Positions 26,903 to 35,168 of a stretch of DNA of 64,000 nucleotides are shown piece after piece (position 1 is the first letter of the stretch; each line of letters opens with the position of its first letter). Under the pieces are notes generated by a model. That model ran no database searches, was not told the DNA's origin, and was given only the letters and a program-made list of their open reading frames with translations. The position numbers were made by a program, and so were the translations under genes. This stretch comes from an uncultured Nitrospirota bacterium (lineage in GTDB: Bacteria; Nitrospirota; Nitrospiria; Nitrospirales; UBA8639), in contig CAKZPV010000017.1 in assembly GCA_937139405.1 (NCBI GenBank), positions 62,001 through 126,000 on the forward strand, written 5' to 3'.

Positions 26903-28033
26903 ATGCATGAAAACCATTCGAGTACACGCCGCCCCTTAGTGGACAGCCACCTTTGGCAGATTTCAGCAATTCGCGATCTACTTTGGATTGGGCTCTTTCT
27001 ATTCATCTTATGGGCTGGGTACTCACTTCGCAGCATATTTACACCTGTGCTCATCGGATTACTCTTTGCCTATCTTTTTAGCCCCCTCATTACCTATGCC
27101 CGAGAACAATGGCGGTTCCCACGTCCTCTGACTATTACCCTGTTGCTTGTTTTCCTAATTGGACTCGGTGCGGGTTTGATCGGTTGGCTGGGGCCTATAG
27201 TCAAAGACCAAGTTGTCACGCTTTCGCAAAAGGCACCCACCTACGTGGAAAGTTTGGCACAACGATACAATGTTGATTTGGAGAACCCACGCGAGCAACT
27301 TCAAGATGTCGCATCTACTCTAAAAATGAATGCGATGTCACTCATGAAGGCGGCTTTTACAGGAACAACCCAAGCCTTTGGTTTTGTGGGTAGTGTCGTC
27401 AGCGCGACGACGTATTTTTTCATCTCGTTCGCCCTGATTCCAGTGTATTTCTTCTTCTTTGCCTGGAATTTTCCTGCCATGATTCACACTCTCCAACAAT
27501 ATATCCCGTCAAGTCGTAAACATCGCATTGTGGAAATTGTTCAACGTATGGACTCCGCTGTCGGAAGTTTTTTTCGAGGACGCCTCGTCATTGCTTTACT
27601 CATGGGGGCGATGCTGTCAATTGGTTGGTGGTTTGTAGACGTCCCCTATTGGTTTCTGCTTGGGATTGCAACGGGGCTATTCAGCATTGTTCCATATGGC
27701 GCAACCGTGGGTTGGCCATTGGCAGTCTTGCTCAAGTACCTCGACATGACCACCGGCTCTGGAGGATCAGATTTTGACTGGGCAGCAGTATTAGTATGGC
27801 CTTCCGTGGTGTTTGGGGTGGTCCAACTCTTAGAGGGCTGGGTACTCACGCCTTGGATCCAGAGTCAGTCGACAGAACTCAGTGCGGCCAGCATTTTAAT
27901 CGTCGTGTTTATCGGTGGAGCGGTTGGAGGACTTTACGGACTGATCTTAGCCATTCCCCTAACTGTCTGCATCAAGATCATTTTTGATGATGTCCTATTG
28001 GTACGACTGAAACAATGGGCTGAAGAAAGCTAG
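26903..28033 (+). CDS. AI-2E family transporter (PerM-like permease)
   Basis: A 376-residue inner-membrane protein with about eight helices. Landmarks are the N-terminal pair (31-50 and 53-75), the long cytosolic stretch around 100-150, the GRLVIALLMGAMLSIGWWFV helix, LLGIATGLFSIVPYGATVGW (the family's conserved P-Y-x-G/A) and the C-terminal EGWVLTPWIQSQS and GGAVGGLYGLILAIPLTVC. Family members are proposed exporters of the AI-2 signal or Na+(Li+)/H+ antiporters; the substrate here is unknown. A paralogue is at 36994-38124. Confidence 0.9.
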   Translation: MHENHSSTRRPLVDSHLWQISAIRDLLWIGLFLFILWAGYSLRSIFTPVLIGLLFAYLFSPLITYAREQWRFPRPLTITLLLVFLIGLGAGLIGWLGPIVKDQVVTLSQKAPTYVESLAQRYNVDLENPREQLQDVASTLKMNAMSLMKAAFTGTTQAFGFVGSVVSATTYFFISFALIPVYFFFFAWNFPAMIHTLQQYIPSSRKHRIVEIVQRMDSAVGSFFRGRLVIALLMGAMLSIGWWFVDVPYWFLLGIATGLFSIVPYGATVGWPLAVLLKYLDMTTGSGGSDFDWAAVLVWPSVVFGVVQLLEGWVLTPWIQSQSTELSAASILIVVFIGGAVGGLYGLILAIPLTVCIKIIFDDVLLVRLKQWAEES

Positions 28034-28382
28034 TCATGGTTGAAAGTAGCTACTTATGAACACATCATTCAGAACCTACCTCTGCATTCTCTCATTAATG
28101 AGATGAGGATTCTACGTTCCCCATTAATCAACACTACATATTCTTTTGCATGACAAACAGCTCTAAGAAACCAGTGACATAATAACTGGCAAGAAACATA
28201 CCCAGAGGCAACTCGGATCTATTGTCCTTCAGGCTCCAACGAGTGCAGTCTTACTGGACATTTTGCAATCCGATGAGACTGGTTTGTCCATTGAAGACTT
28301 ATCCATTTTGGAGCATGTTAGCACATAACTTGAAACAGATTTACCTTGGGCGCAGGATCAAGGATACACCGCAGGTCTACTA
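28034..28382 (+). other. Leader of the signalling module with an in-frame coding relic
   Basis: From 28167 the frame of the next gene is open and protein-like (QRQLGSIVLQAPTSAVLLDI, then DETGLSIEDLSILEHVST) until a TAA at 28326-28328. After the TAA it continues LETDLPWAQDQGYTAGLL directly into the receiver gene. No ATG, GTG or TTG start with a ribosome site is seen for the upstream part. A TTTGTCCAT motif lies at 28283-28291. It may be a broken N-terminal extension, or the similarity to coding sequence may be chance. Confidence 0.35.
28283..28291 (+). promoter_or_regulatory. TTTGTCYAT motif ahead of the signalling module
   Basis: Exact copy (TTTGTCCAT), 100 bases before the GTG at 28383 and 130 before the ATG at 28413, oriented toward the module. 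If functional it would make the module self-regulated. Confidence 0.4.
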
Positions 28383-28931
28383 GTGAAGCCTACCTTTGTC
28401 ACGGAAAATCTGATGATTATGGTCCTGACACATCATCTCCCGCTTCGAACTGAACTCACCGAGTTTCTTGACCAACAAGGATATGAAGTCCTGATGCCTG
28501 ATCATCGTGAAGATGTATACGTCTTGGCGCAAGAGAGCAATCCTCAGGTGGTTGTCTTAGATTTGTCTATCGCAAAGCCTAATGCTCTAAAAATTGTGAA
28601 GCATCTACGGAACCAGGGGTTCACCGGAAAGATCCTTATTGTTGCGGGGGCTTCCGTGCGAAATGCTGTACCAGAAGTGTTTCGCTTGGGAGCCGAGATG
28701 GTGATCGGTGGACCACAGGGGAACAGCGCGCCTTTCATGGGGGTGCAGGTGGGAGCCGCGATTCGCTCGTTCTTTCATGAAGATATTCAAAGACTTGCGT
28801 TATTAATTTCTGAAGAGAGAGGCGGCGACCCTGGTCGAGATTGGGAGGATTGGTTTAACGCCGAACGTCAAATTCTACAATGCTTAAGGCCATCTCCTGC
28901 AGAAGCTCCTGCCGCTGAGTCCTCAAACTGA
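28383..28931 (+). CDS. Atypical receiver-like domain protein
   Basis: A protein of 182 residues (GTG 28383) or 172 (ATG 28413). It has a CheY-like pattern: strand MIMVLTHHLPLRTELTEFL, the phospho-acceptor strand QVVVLDLSIAKPNALKIV with Asp, and GKILIVAGAS with the conserved Ser position. Two key features are missing: the N-terminal acidic pair is replaced by His-His, and the usual Lys-Pro is VIGGP instead. It may thus be a pseudo-receiver that binds partners without normal phosphorylation. The C-terminus (about 130-182) has no output domain. It is followed after 17 bases by a sigma-like gene. Confidence 0.6.
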   Translation: MKPTFVTENLMIMVLTHHLPLRTELTEFLDQQGYEVLMPDHREDVYVLAQESNPQVVVLDLSIAKPNALKIVKHLRNQGFTGKILIVAGASVRNAVPEVFRLGAEMVIGGPQGNSAPFMGVQVGAAIRSFFHEDIQRLALLISEERGGDPGRDWEDWFNAERQILQCLRPSPAEAPAAESSN

Positions 28932-28948
28932 AATATTAAAAAAGTCTT

Positions 28949-29974
28949 GTGAGCGCTATGGAAATAACTATGAACCAAACCATACCTCATCGGTCAGGCT
29001 TGACTCCTCCCCGTTTGCTATGTTCACCCATACTGAGTAAAATTCTTCCGTTTCGCACAACAAAAAACCCTATTCTATCGAAGAAAATGGAGTCTCAACC
29101 CGTTATTTCAGACACGATCGTCAGTACGACGGAAGAATACGAACGGTTCGTCGAATCTGCGATGCCGATGCTTTTAGACCGAGCCAGTAGTTACACAAAG
29201 AAGATACTGAAGGAGACAAATAGTTGGACCGAAAATGTGAGCCATGAAAAATTGGCACTACGGTTAGGCTATGATTTAGTTGAACGTTTTCTCGTCTACG
29301 CGCGAAACGAAGTCCCTTGTCGGCCGGCTCTTCTCTTAGATAGCTATGTCGCGAAGCATTTTAGCCAACCAAACTCCTTCATCTATTATCACACGCCTCA
29401 AGGACCTCTGGAAAAATTTATTGACGGTCTGAATTCGAGAGCGGTGATCAGCCGAGATGCCCTTATTGCGCAATTTACCCATTTTTATGGTTTTACGCCG
29501 TCCCAGGTGATTAAATTACTTGGCTTAGCTGAGGAGCAAAGCCAGCGGATTTACAAAAATTTCACTCGCTGGCGACAATCAGGATGGCATCGAACTATGC
29601 AAGAAATTGGTCTTGCCCTTCCACAGATAGCCGAACTAGAGCAGCAGCTGAAAGCCGACCCGCATATCATCAATCAAAAGGCTCAGGGTCTGCTGATTGA
29701 GGTACAATCTCATTACAGAAAAAGTGAGCCTGATCATTATCCTTGCCAAACGCAAGATAGATGGGAAGAGATGTGTTCGGATGGATATGGGCAAGATTAT
29801 CGCATATGGCATCTGGCTATGTGCCACCCCTGTCTCGACAAGGTTTATAGGTCTACGATCGAGAGTGATCCTCGTGAAAAGTCCTTGAAATTACAGCTGC
29901 AGTTTCAGCTGACAAGTCTGACATCATCAAGGTCTCAGAAAATTTTTTCGGGAGTGCAACAACATGGAAGCTAG
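28949..29974 (+). CDS. Sigma-factor-like HTH protein, putative
   Basis: A 341-residue soluble protein (GTG 28949; ATG at 28958 or 28970 possible). A helical segment (about 60-120, EYERFVESAMPMLLDRASSY) precedes a helix-turn-helix at about 165-210: RDALIAQFTHFYGFTPSQVI then KLLGLAEEQSQRIYKNFTRW. Its spacing resembles sigma region 4 (G-x-S-x-x-E-I-A-x-x-L-G-I-S-E-x-T-V). Beyond residue 230 there is a coiled part and a Cys/His-containing stretch (WHLAMCHPCLDKVY). I do not recognise a named family; the sigma resemblance is my own reading. Its 3' end overlaps the next gene by 11 bases, as sigma/anti-sigma pairs often do. Confidence 0.45.
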   Translation: MSAMEITMNQTIPHRSGLTPPRLLCSPILSKILPFRTTKNPILSKKMESQPVISDTIVSTTEEYERFVESAMPMLLDRASSYTKKILKETNSWTENVSHEKLALRLGYDLVERFLVYARNEVPCRPALLLDSYVAKHFSQPNSFIYYHTPQGPLEKFIDGLNSRAVISRDALIAQFTHFYGFTPSQVIKLLGLAEEQSQRIYKNFTRWRQSGWHRTMQEIGLALPQIAELEQQLKADPHIINQKAQGLLIEVQSHYRKSEPDHYPCQTQDRWEEMCSDGYGQDYRIWHLAMCHPCLDKVYRSTIESDPREKSLKLQLQFQLTSLTSSRSQKIFSGVQQHGS

Positions 29975-31157
29975 AGAAGAACTCAAGAAGTATGAGCAAT
30001 ACCTTGTTCAGGCGTTGTTGGATCAGGACTACCGGAGAGAAACTGAAACCCTAGAGTCACTTCAACTTTTTGTGGGAAACATGAGTGTCGGTTCTCTAGA
30101 ATGTGATTCTCAACTTATCACTGAAAAAGTTTTTCAGATCGGCCCATCTCCAGCAATCCTAGAACTGCGCTCATCTTCCGGGCTCCCTATAGGTTCCTGT
30201 GCGTTCGAATCTCAGAAGCCAATAATTGCCCAATTTCAAGCTGGGAATTATAGAATTGAGCTCGATCTTCAGCCTGCAGAAGACAAGAATATTGTTCATC
30301 TAAAGTCAAAAAATCTTTTGGCCATCCCAGCAGAGCGGTTAAGCAGTGAATCAGGTAATGAGACGCAACAAGTTGTGAAACATGAATCGAGTCCATGGGC
30401 AATGCTTGCGCTTGCTGCGCAAATTATTTTAGCCGCGGGTGTCGTGTTTTTGGTTGCTGATCGATTTGCACAAACACCTAAACACTCAAACGAAGGAGGC
30501 CAGCTTGTCGCCTCTCAAGATCAGCAGCTTCAAGAGGTCATTCAACAATTGACGACAATCCAGAATCGACTTGATCAGACTCCTGTTGTGGCAGTGAAAA
30601 GTAGTACAGATGGGGCAGGGAAAGCATTAGGAACAACAGTCGTGGGTCTAAGGGAACAGAGCCAGAACACAGGCAGCACTTTACTAGAGAAAAAAGCCGT
30701 ATCTTTTGAGGAAGGACTTCTGGAGAGTCGACCAGTATGGGTTCGGTTTAAGAAAGATGTTGAAGATACAAGAAGAGAAAGCTTCTTTAAAGAGGTATCA
30801 GCACAAGACCAAGCGCAAATGGGTCAATGGCATTCCTTTAACTTGAACGTTCCAAAATCAGAAACCTCAGAGAAGATGTTAGAACCATTCTCGAAAAAAG
30901 GCGATATTGAAATTATTACGACATCAGTTGTGACGCGTCATGTTCAAGTTCGATTTAAAAAGGACATTGACGACAATAAGGTCAATGGGTTTTTCGAGGA
31001 AATTCGAGTCAAGAGAGAAGAGCCTATGGATAATTGGTATAACGTGAATCTGTTACTTCCAGAGACATTAGACCCCCATGAGTTCATTGGTAGTTTGCGT
31101 TCTGGAAACATCGTTGAGAAATTAAACGTCAAAACCGACGAGCTTCCTGCTCTTTAA
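29964..31157 (+). CDS. Single-pass membrane protein with duplicated outer domain, possible anti-sigma
   Basis: A 397-residue protein: a soluble N-terminal part (1-145) starting EAREELKKYEQYLVQALLDQ, one transmembrane helix (about 150-170, AMLALAAQIILAAGVVFLV), a Gln-rich coiled linker (about 185-215) and two repeats of a roughly 65-residue unit. The first repeat opens VWVRFKKDVEDTRRESFFKEV and the second VQVRFKKDIDDNKVNGFFEEI. An inside domain, one helix and an outside sensor is the layout of transmembrane anti-sigma factors, but no zinc HxxxCxxC motif is present. It overlaps the HTH gene by 11 bases. Confidence 0.55.
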   Translation: MEAREELKKYEQYLVQALLDQDYRRETETLESLQLFVGNMSVGSLECDSQLITEKVFQIGPSPAILELRSSSGLPIGSCAFESQKPIIAQFQAGNYRIELDLQPAEDKNIVHLKSKNLLAIPAERLSSESGNETQQVVKHESSPWAMLALAAQIILAAGVVFLVADRFAQTPKHSNEGGQLVASQDQQLQEVIQQLTTIQNRLDQTPVVAVKSSTDGAGKALGTTVVGLREQSQNTGSTLLEKKAVSFEEGLLESRPVWVRFKKDVEDTRRESFFKEVSAQDQAQMGQWHSFNLNVPKSETSEKMLEPFSKKGDIEIITTSVVTRHVQVRFKKDIDDNKVNGFFEEIRVKREEPMDNWYNVNLLLPETLDPHEFIGSLRSGNIVEKLNVKTDELPAL

Positions 31158-31198
31158 GCGAATTTGCCTGCCAAGGTTTCTTAACAGGGGTAATCATT

Positions 31199-31453
31199 TT
31201 AAGTCAGAACATCGCATGTTGTGTAGGCCTCGCTCAACGACGAGTGGCATCGGTGTTGTAGAATCACTGAGTCAATCACATCACCGCATTGAATACAACG
31301 TTTGATCTCAATTCTCACTATTCCACTGCCCGAAAAATTGTAACACTGATCGTCCACTAGCATCCCTCCACATCGCGAACAATTTTCAGCAACTTTTTCC
31401 CCTTCCGTCTGTGGCTCGAAGCGGTGCGTTGTTTTAGAGCGTGTCTGTGCCAT
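31199..31453 (-). CDS. Small zinc-ribbon protein
   Basis: An 84-residue cytosolic protein with two Cys pairs, NCSRCGGML and RCIQCGDVID, about 30 residues apart, matching a zinc ribbon. A Cys-containing tail (HRCHSSLSEAYTTCDV) follows. Such proteins often bind nucleic acid or act as small regulators, but nothing specific can be said. The ATG follows AAGGAAG. A TTTGTCTAT motif lies 85 bases upstream on the same strand. Confidence 0.7.
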   Translation of the reverse strand: MAQTRSKTTHRFEPQTEGEKVAENCSRCGGMLVDDQCYNFSGSGIVRIEIKRCIQCGDVIDSVILQHRCHSSLSEAYTTCDVLT

Positions 31454-31862
31454 ACATGCTTCCTTACAATAAAATCAATATTGAAATAAACTCCTGTGAT
31501 CTTATTAAGAGGTAACAAATAAATAGGGATTCTTGAAATAGACAAATACATGAATGGCATCTACAAAATGTTCAATGATGCTTTTTTTAGTGTGCTGGAA
31601 ACTGAGAACGTTCGGGAAAATTTCGTGTTTTTCCGACATACGACTGCCTGATGGGTCTCGCCTACCAAAAGCAAACTAGACATTTTAGTCGAGAAAAGCG
31701 GAAATAAATCCATTGTGCTGGAGGTGGGATTATCATTTATAACTGTGCATGAGATATTTCGTGCTAAGAGAGGACTAGCGAATAGAAAATTATTTCTAAA
31801 AACAAGAATTCATTCCCCCAGAGTCTAAAAATTCCTTACTAAAAATTGCAAGGAGATTCGCG
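31454..31862. other. Divergent intergenic region, Zn-ribbon/SOD
   Basis: One motif copy at 31538-31546 faces the zinc-ribbon gene. AAGGAGATT precedes the dismutase ATG. Nothing else is recognised. Confidence 0.45.
31538..31546 (-). promoter_or_regulatory. TTTGTCYAT motif ahead of zinc-ribbon gene
   Basis: Exact copy (TTTGTCTAT on the minus strand), 85 bases before ATG 31453. Confidence 0.5.
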
Positions 31863-32477
31863 ATGATTGAGCCAACGACCTATAACATTCAGTCATTTGA
31901 TTTAAGTGGCCTAAAGGGTATTTCTGATCGGAACTTAGAAATGCATTTTAAGCTTTATAAAGGGTATGTCCGTCAAACAAATTCTCTGATGGATCAAATC
32001 AATGAATTCATCAAAGACCGACATATTAATCAAGAGGAGAGGCCCGCGTATTCGGAACTCACCCGGCGTCTTGGGTTTGAATATAACGGCATGATCCTAC
32101 ACGAATATTTTTTTGGAAATCTCACAAAGGTGGGTCTGGGAGACCCGGAACAATCGTCTCGATTCCGAAAATCAGCCGAATCAAGTTTTGGAGACTATGA
32201 GGTGTGGAAAACTGATTTTGTGGGTGTGGCTAACTTGCGTGGTGTCGGGTGGGCTATCTGCTATCAGGATCCCAAGAACGGGCGGCTGTCTAATCATTGG
32301 ATTAGCCTACATGAGAACGGAAACATCGCAGGATTTATCCCTATTCTGGTGCTGGATGTGTGGGAACATGCCTATCTCATCGATTACGCTCCTTCTGATC
32401 GGCAAAAGTACATCGACGCTTTTTTTACCAATATTGATTGGAAGGCGGTGGATGCTCGTTTAATGAATCGTCGTTAA
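31863..32477 (+). CDS. Fe/Mn superoxide dismutase
   Basis: A 204-residue cytosolic enzyme converting superoxide to oxygen and peroxide. The four metal ligands are visible: His in LEMHFKLYKGYV (about 28), His in NGMILHEYFFGNL (about 80), and Asp plus His in LDVWEHAYLIDY (about 163 and 167). The usual His pair after the first ligand (GKHHQTYV) is replaced by LYKGYV, while the gating Tyr is kept. This variant occurs in some Fe/Mn-type enzymes of anaerobes and environmental bacteria. AAGGAGATTCGCG precedes the ATG. It works with catalase and the peroxiredoxin in this window. Confidence 0.92.
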   Translation: MIEPTTYNIQSFDLSGLKGISDRNLEMHFKLYKGYVRQTNSLMDQINEFIKDRHINQEERPAYSELTRRLGFEYNGMILHEYFFGNLTKVGLGDPEQSSRFRKSAESSFGDYEVWKTDFVGVANLRGVGWAICYQDPKNGRLSNHWISLHENGNIAGFIPILVLDVWEHAYLIDYAPSDRQKYIDAFFTNIDWKAVDARLMNRR

Positions 32478-32526
32478 GATGCAGTCGTTAGGTGATTGAA
32501 GTTTTCAATTCTAAGGAGGTCTAGCA

Positions 32527-32829
32527 ATGACAACATACAAAAATAATGAACGGTCTTTCGTTATCCCAACTCTTGCTGGGTTTCTCCTAGGAGCTGGTTT
32601 CGCGTTGTTGTTGACACCAAGGTCTGGTCGACAACTTCGTGGAGATCTCCATCGCGGAACTCGGAAAGCAAAGAATACAGTCGAGGAAACCGTTGAATTG
32701 GTCAAAGAACAGGGAAAGGAGGTTATTGAGGCAGCGGAAGAAGCGATTCAAGAAGCCAAGCAGGCATTTGAAGCCGGACGGACTCAAGTCAAGCAGGCCA
32801 TGAAGGATACGAAAAGCAAGCTGGAGTAG
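32527..32829 (+). CDS. YtxH domain protein
   Basis: A 100-residue protein: one glycine-rich membrane helix near the N-terminus (FVIPTLAGFLLGAGFALLLT, about 13-32), the YtxH signature TPRSGRQLRGDL, and then a charged helical tail rich in Glu, Ala and Lys. YtxH proteins are induced by general stress in Bacillus. AAGGAGGTCTAGCA precedes the ATG. It lies between the dismutase and a BON lipoprotein on the same strand with 45-50 base gaps, so the three may form one transcript. Confidence 0.87.
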   Translation: MTTYKNNERSFVIPTLAGFLLGAGFALLLTPRSGRQLRGDLHRGTRKAKNTVEETVELVKEQGKEVIEAAEEAIQEAKQAFEAGRTQVKQAMKDTKSKLE

Positions 32830-32874
32830 CTCGTTGAGTTTCTTTTATTTAAGAATTTACTAAGGAGGAAGAGC

Positions 32875-33186
32875 ATGAATCGATTTTTTACGTATGTAAG
32901 TGTCATCATGATGTCGTTTGTTGTACTGGCAGGTTGTCAGTCATTAACTGGAAAAACAGCCGGCACCAACATTGATGATACTGTGATTACTTCATCAGTC
33001 AATGCCAAACTTGCTGGAGACAGCGTGTTATCACTAACACGGATTGACGTGGATACTGAAAGAGGTATTGTGACGCTCAATGGTGTGGTTAAATCTGAAG
33101 CTGCGAAAAATCAAGCGGCGCAGTTAGCAGGGCAAGTAGATGGTGTCACGAAAGTGAACAACAATCTTCAGATACAAGCAAACTGA
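32875..33186 (+). CDS. BON-domain lipoprotein
   Basis: A 103-residue protein. The signal peptide ends in the lipobox VLAGC (Cys at about 21), followed by one BON domain (about 32-100) with NIDDTVITSSVNAKLAGDS, RGIVTLNGVV and VTKVNNNLQI. It resembles OsmY-like periplasmic proteins. A strong AAGGAGGAAG precedes the ATG. A 13-base perfect hairpin follows at 33206, marking the probable end of the dismutase-YtxH-BON transcript. Confidence 0.9.
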   Translation: MNRFFTYVSVIMMSFVVLAGCQSLTGKTAGTNIDDTVITSSVNAKLAGDSVLSLTRIDVDTERGIVTLNGVVKSEAAKNQAAQLAGQVDGVTKVNNNLQIQAN

Positions 33187-33205
33187 CTGTAGGGACTCGC
33201 CTTGC

Positions 33206-33234
33206 CTGCCTCGAGTCATAGTGACTCGAGGCAG
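33206..33234 (+). terminator. Very strong hairpin after BON gene
   Basis: Perfect 13-base arms CTGCCTCGAGTCA and TGACTCGAGGCAG with a 3-base TAG loop, 20 bases after the stop. No T run follows, so it may act as a transcript-end stabiliser or a bidirectional barrier rather than a standard intrinsic terminator. Confidence 0.6.
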
Positions 33235-33477
33235 ATTATGGTGTAACGATAAGTCGAATTCCAACACGATAAAGTTTTAACAAACATTTAGATTATTAAA
33301 TATTCCATCCATATCTGCTGCAAAAATCGTTAGGGCGTTGAGTCAATAATTTATTTTGGTTTCTTTGAATAGGATTCACCTTCGAGTCTTCCTTTTCCTC
33401 TGTTTCCAAATAATATTTCTCAGTGTTCATCTGAAGCCTTACACGAACAGAAGTAGAAAATCTGTGTGGTCGTAGCC

Positions 33478-34344
33478 ATGAAAAAAGAATTGAACTGGAA
33501 TCTACATGGTCTCTCATGGGTAGATTTTTTCAAGCAAATTTGGACAGAAATACAACAAGATGACTTGTTTGGCAGGGCCGCGCAATTGGGGTTTTATTTT
33601 CAACTTGCCTTGTTTCCCGCATTAATGTTTCTCACTGCGATGATTGGGCTTTTGCCTATCCAATCGATGCTTCCCCAAATACTGTCCTACCTTGAAACGG
33701 TTCTTCCCGTTGATTCGATGCCGTTAATTGAGACCTATTTGAATCAGGTGGTATCGGGAAGTGGGGCAGGTATTTTATCGTTAAGTTTTTTTGGCACGTT
33801 TTGGGCAGTCTCCACAGGAATGGCCGCGATTATTGATACCCTAAATGCTGTTTATAATGTCAAGGATTTTCGACCTCTGTGGAAAGCACGCGGTATCGCC
33901 ATGATTATGACTATCGTCTGTACTCTTTTCGTTATACTGTCCATGATTCTCATTCTTGCCGGCGGAGTTTTGAGTCAATGGATCGCTGAATCCATTGGAT
34001 TCGGTGCGGTCTTTACGATCAGTTGGTCAATAGTACAGTGGCCACTCGTCATTATGTTAATGTTGTTAGCTGTGAGTATGATTTACTATATGGCACCCAA
34101 TGTTTCTCACTCATGGCGTGTGATCACGCCCGGTTCAGTGGTGGCCGTGGTTCTCTGGTTCTTGTCTTCACTTGGGTTCAAATACTATGTGGCAAATTTT
34201 GGGACCTATAATGCTGCCTATGGCTCTCTCGCGGGAGTAATCGTCCTGATGCTGTGGTTATATATGAGTGGATTAGTCTTACTCATTGGTGGCGAGGTCG
34301 ACGTCGTGCTCGAAAATGCTGACCGAGACAAGTCGGCAGCATAA
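33478..34344 (+). CDS. YihY/BrkB family membrane protein, second copy
   Basis: A 288-residue protein with the same plan as the protein at 8220-9188: GRAAQLGFYFQLALFPALMF at the first helix, about six helices, and the closing YGSLAGVIVLMLWLYMSG and GGEVDVVLEN. ATG at 33478 was chosen over a GTG four codons earlier. It lacks the polar N-terminal extension and C-terminal tail of its paralogue. Function unknown; family members are proposed transporters or envelope factors. Confidence 0.9.
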   Translation: MKKELNWNLHGLSWVDFFKQIWTEIQQDDLFGRAAQLGFYFQLALFPALMFLTAMIGLLPIQSMLPQILSYLETVLPVDSMPLIETYLNQVVSGSGAGILSLSFFGTFWAVSTGMAAIIDTLNAVYNVKDFRPLWKARGIAMIMTIVCTLFVILSMILILAGGVLSQWIAESIGFGAVFTISWSIVQWPLVIMLMLLAVSMIYYMAPNVSHSWRVITPGSVVAVVLWFLSSLGFKYYVANFGTYNAAYGSLAGVIVLMLWLYMSGLVLLIGGEVDVVLENADRDKSAA

Positions 34345-34485
34345 TTTTTCCGCTCTTCACTTTCCTTCCTCTTACGAAACTTAACGATTCCTCCAACTTT
34401 TCTTTTTGTTTTCTTCAAAAGGTGAACGGAGTGTTTAATGTTCAAGCCCTAAAGCCTTAGACATTTCTGTGTAAAGTCTTCGGAT

Positions 34486-34494
34486 TTTGTCTAT
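34486..34494 (+). promoter_or_regulatory. TTTGTCYAT motif ahead of the CsbD/PepSY cluster
   Basis: Exact copy (TTTGTCTAT), 95 bases before ATG 34581 and oriented toward it. Confidence 0.5.
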
Positions 34495-34580
34495 TGAGGG
34501 GCTCTAGAGAACTCGAGTATTACTGTATACGTCAATGACGTACTTACTTATTACACACATTCACGCAGGAGGGCATGACC

Positions 34581-34781
34581 ATGAACAAAGAGCAATTTAA
34601 AGGTAAGTGGAATCAGTTTAAGGGAGAAGTAAAACAACAGTACGGAAAGTTTACTGATGATGACCTGACAGAAATTGAAGGCAATTACGATAAATTTCAA
34701 GGAAAAGTTCAGGAACGCTATGGTGATGAAAAGGAAGCTGTCAACGATTGGGCTGAGAATTGGCACAAAAATAATCTGTAG
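34581..34781 (+). CDS. CsbD family stress protein
   Basis: A 66-residue hydrophilic protein with the CsbD core: MNKEQFKGKWNQFKGEVKQQ, FTDDDLTEIEGNYDKFQGKV and QERYGDEKEAV. CsbD proteins are induced by general stress (sigma B in Bacillus); their biochemical role is unknown. ATG at 34581 is favoured because AGGAGGG is then 8 bases upstream; ATG at 34575 would be only 2 to 3 bases from it. It is first of the order CsbD, PepSY, CsbD, PepSY, all on one strand with short gaps. Confidence 0.93.
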   Translation: MNKEQFKGKWNQFKGEVKQQYGKFTDDDLTEIEGNYDKFQGKVQERYGDEKEAVNDWAENWHKNNL

Positions 34782-34840
34782 GGCTCATTAAAAACGGCGG
34801 CACGCATTTCAATGATTAGCAAGTAAACTGGAGGAACTCG

Positions 34841-35137
34841 ATGAATATCTCTAGAAAAGTTTTACCGATTGCCACGTGCCTTCTCATTGGTTTTGGAGGG
34901 TCGGCATGGGCATTCTTCGAGACGAATAAAGAACTCGTGAAGTCAGCAACGATCACATTGTCTGAGGCTGTCAAGACGGCAGCTGAGATGGCCCCTGGTA
35001 AAGCCGTTGAAGCTCAAATTGGTGAAGAAGATGATCGGGTCGTGTACTGGATTGAAGTGGTCGATTCCAAAAACACAACCCGTACTGTGTACGTCGATGC
35101 AGAAACAGGAAAAGTCGTGAATATGGAAAAAGATTGA
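34841..35137 (+). CDS. PepSY-domain periplasmic protein
   Basis: A 98-residue exported protein: signal peptide about 1-24 (ending SAWA), then one PepSY domain with ITLSEAVKTAAEMAPGKAVE and YVDAETGKVVNMEKD. PepSY units often inhibit proteases or sense envelope conditions. It is about 55% similar by eye to the paralogue at 35628-35918, including FETNKELVKSATI versus FDSKKELVSAAKI. A GGAGGAACTCG site precedes the ATG. Confidence 0.85.
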   Translation: MNISRKVLPIATCLLIGFGGSAWAFFETNKELVKSATITLSEAVKTAAEMAPGKAVEAQIGEEDDRVVYWIEVVDSKNTTRTVYVDAETGKVVNMEKD

Positions 35138-35168
35138 GGTCCAAATCATAGAAGGAGATCTAAGAGCT

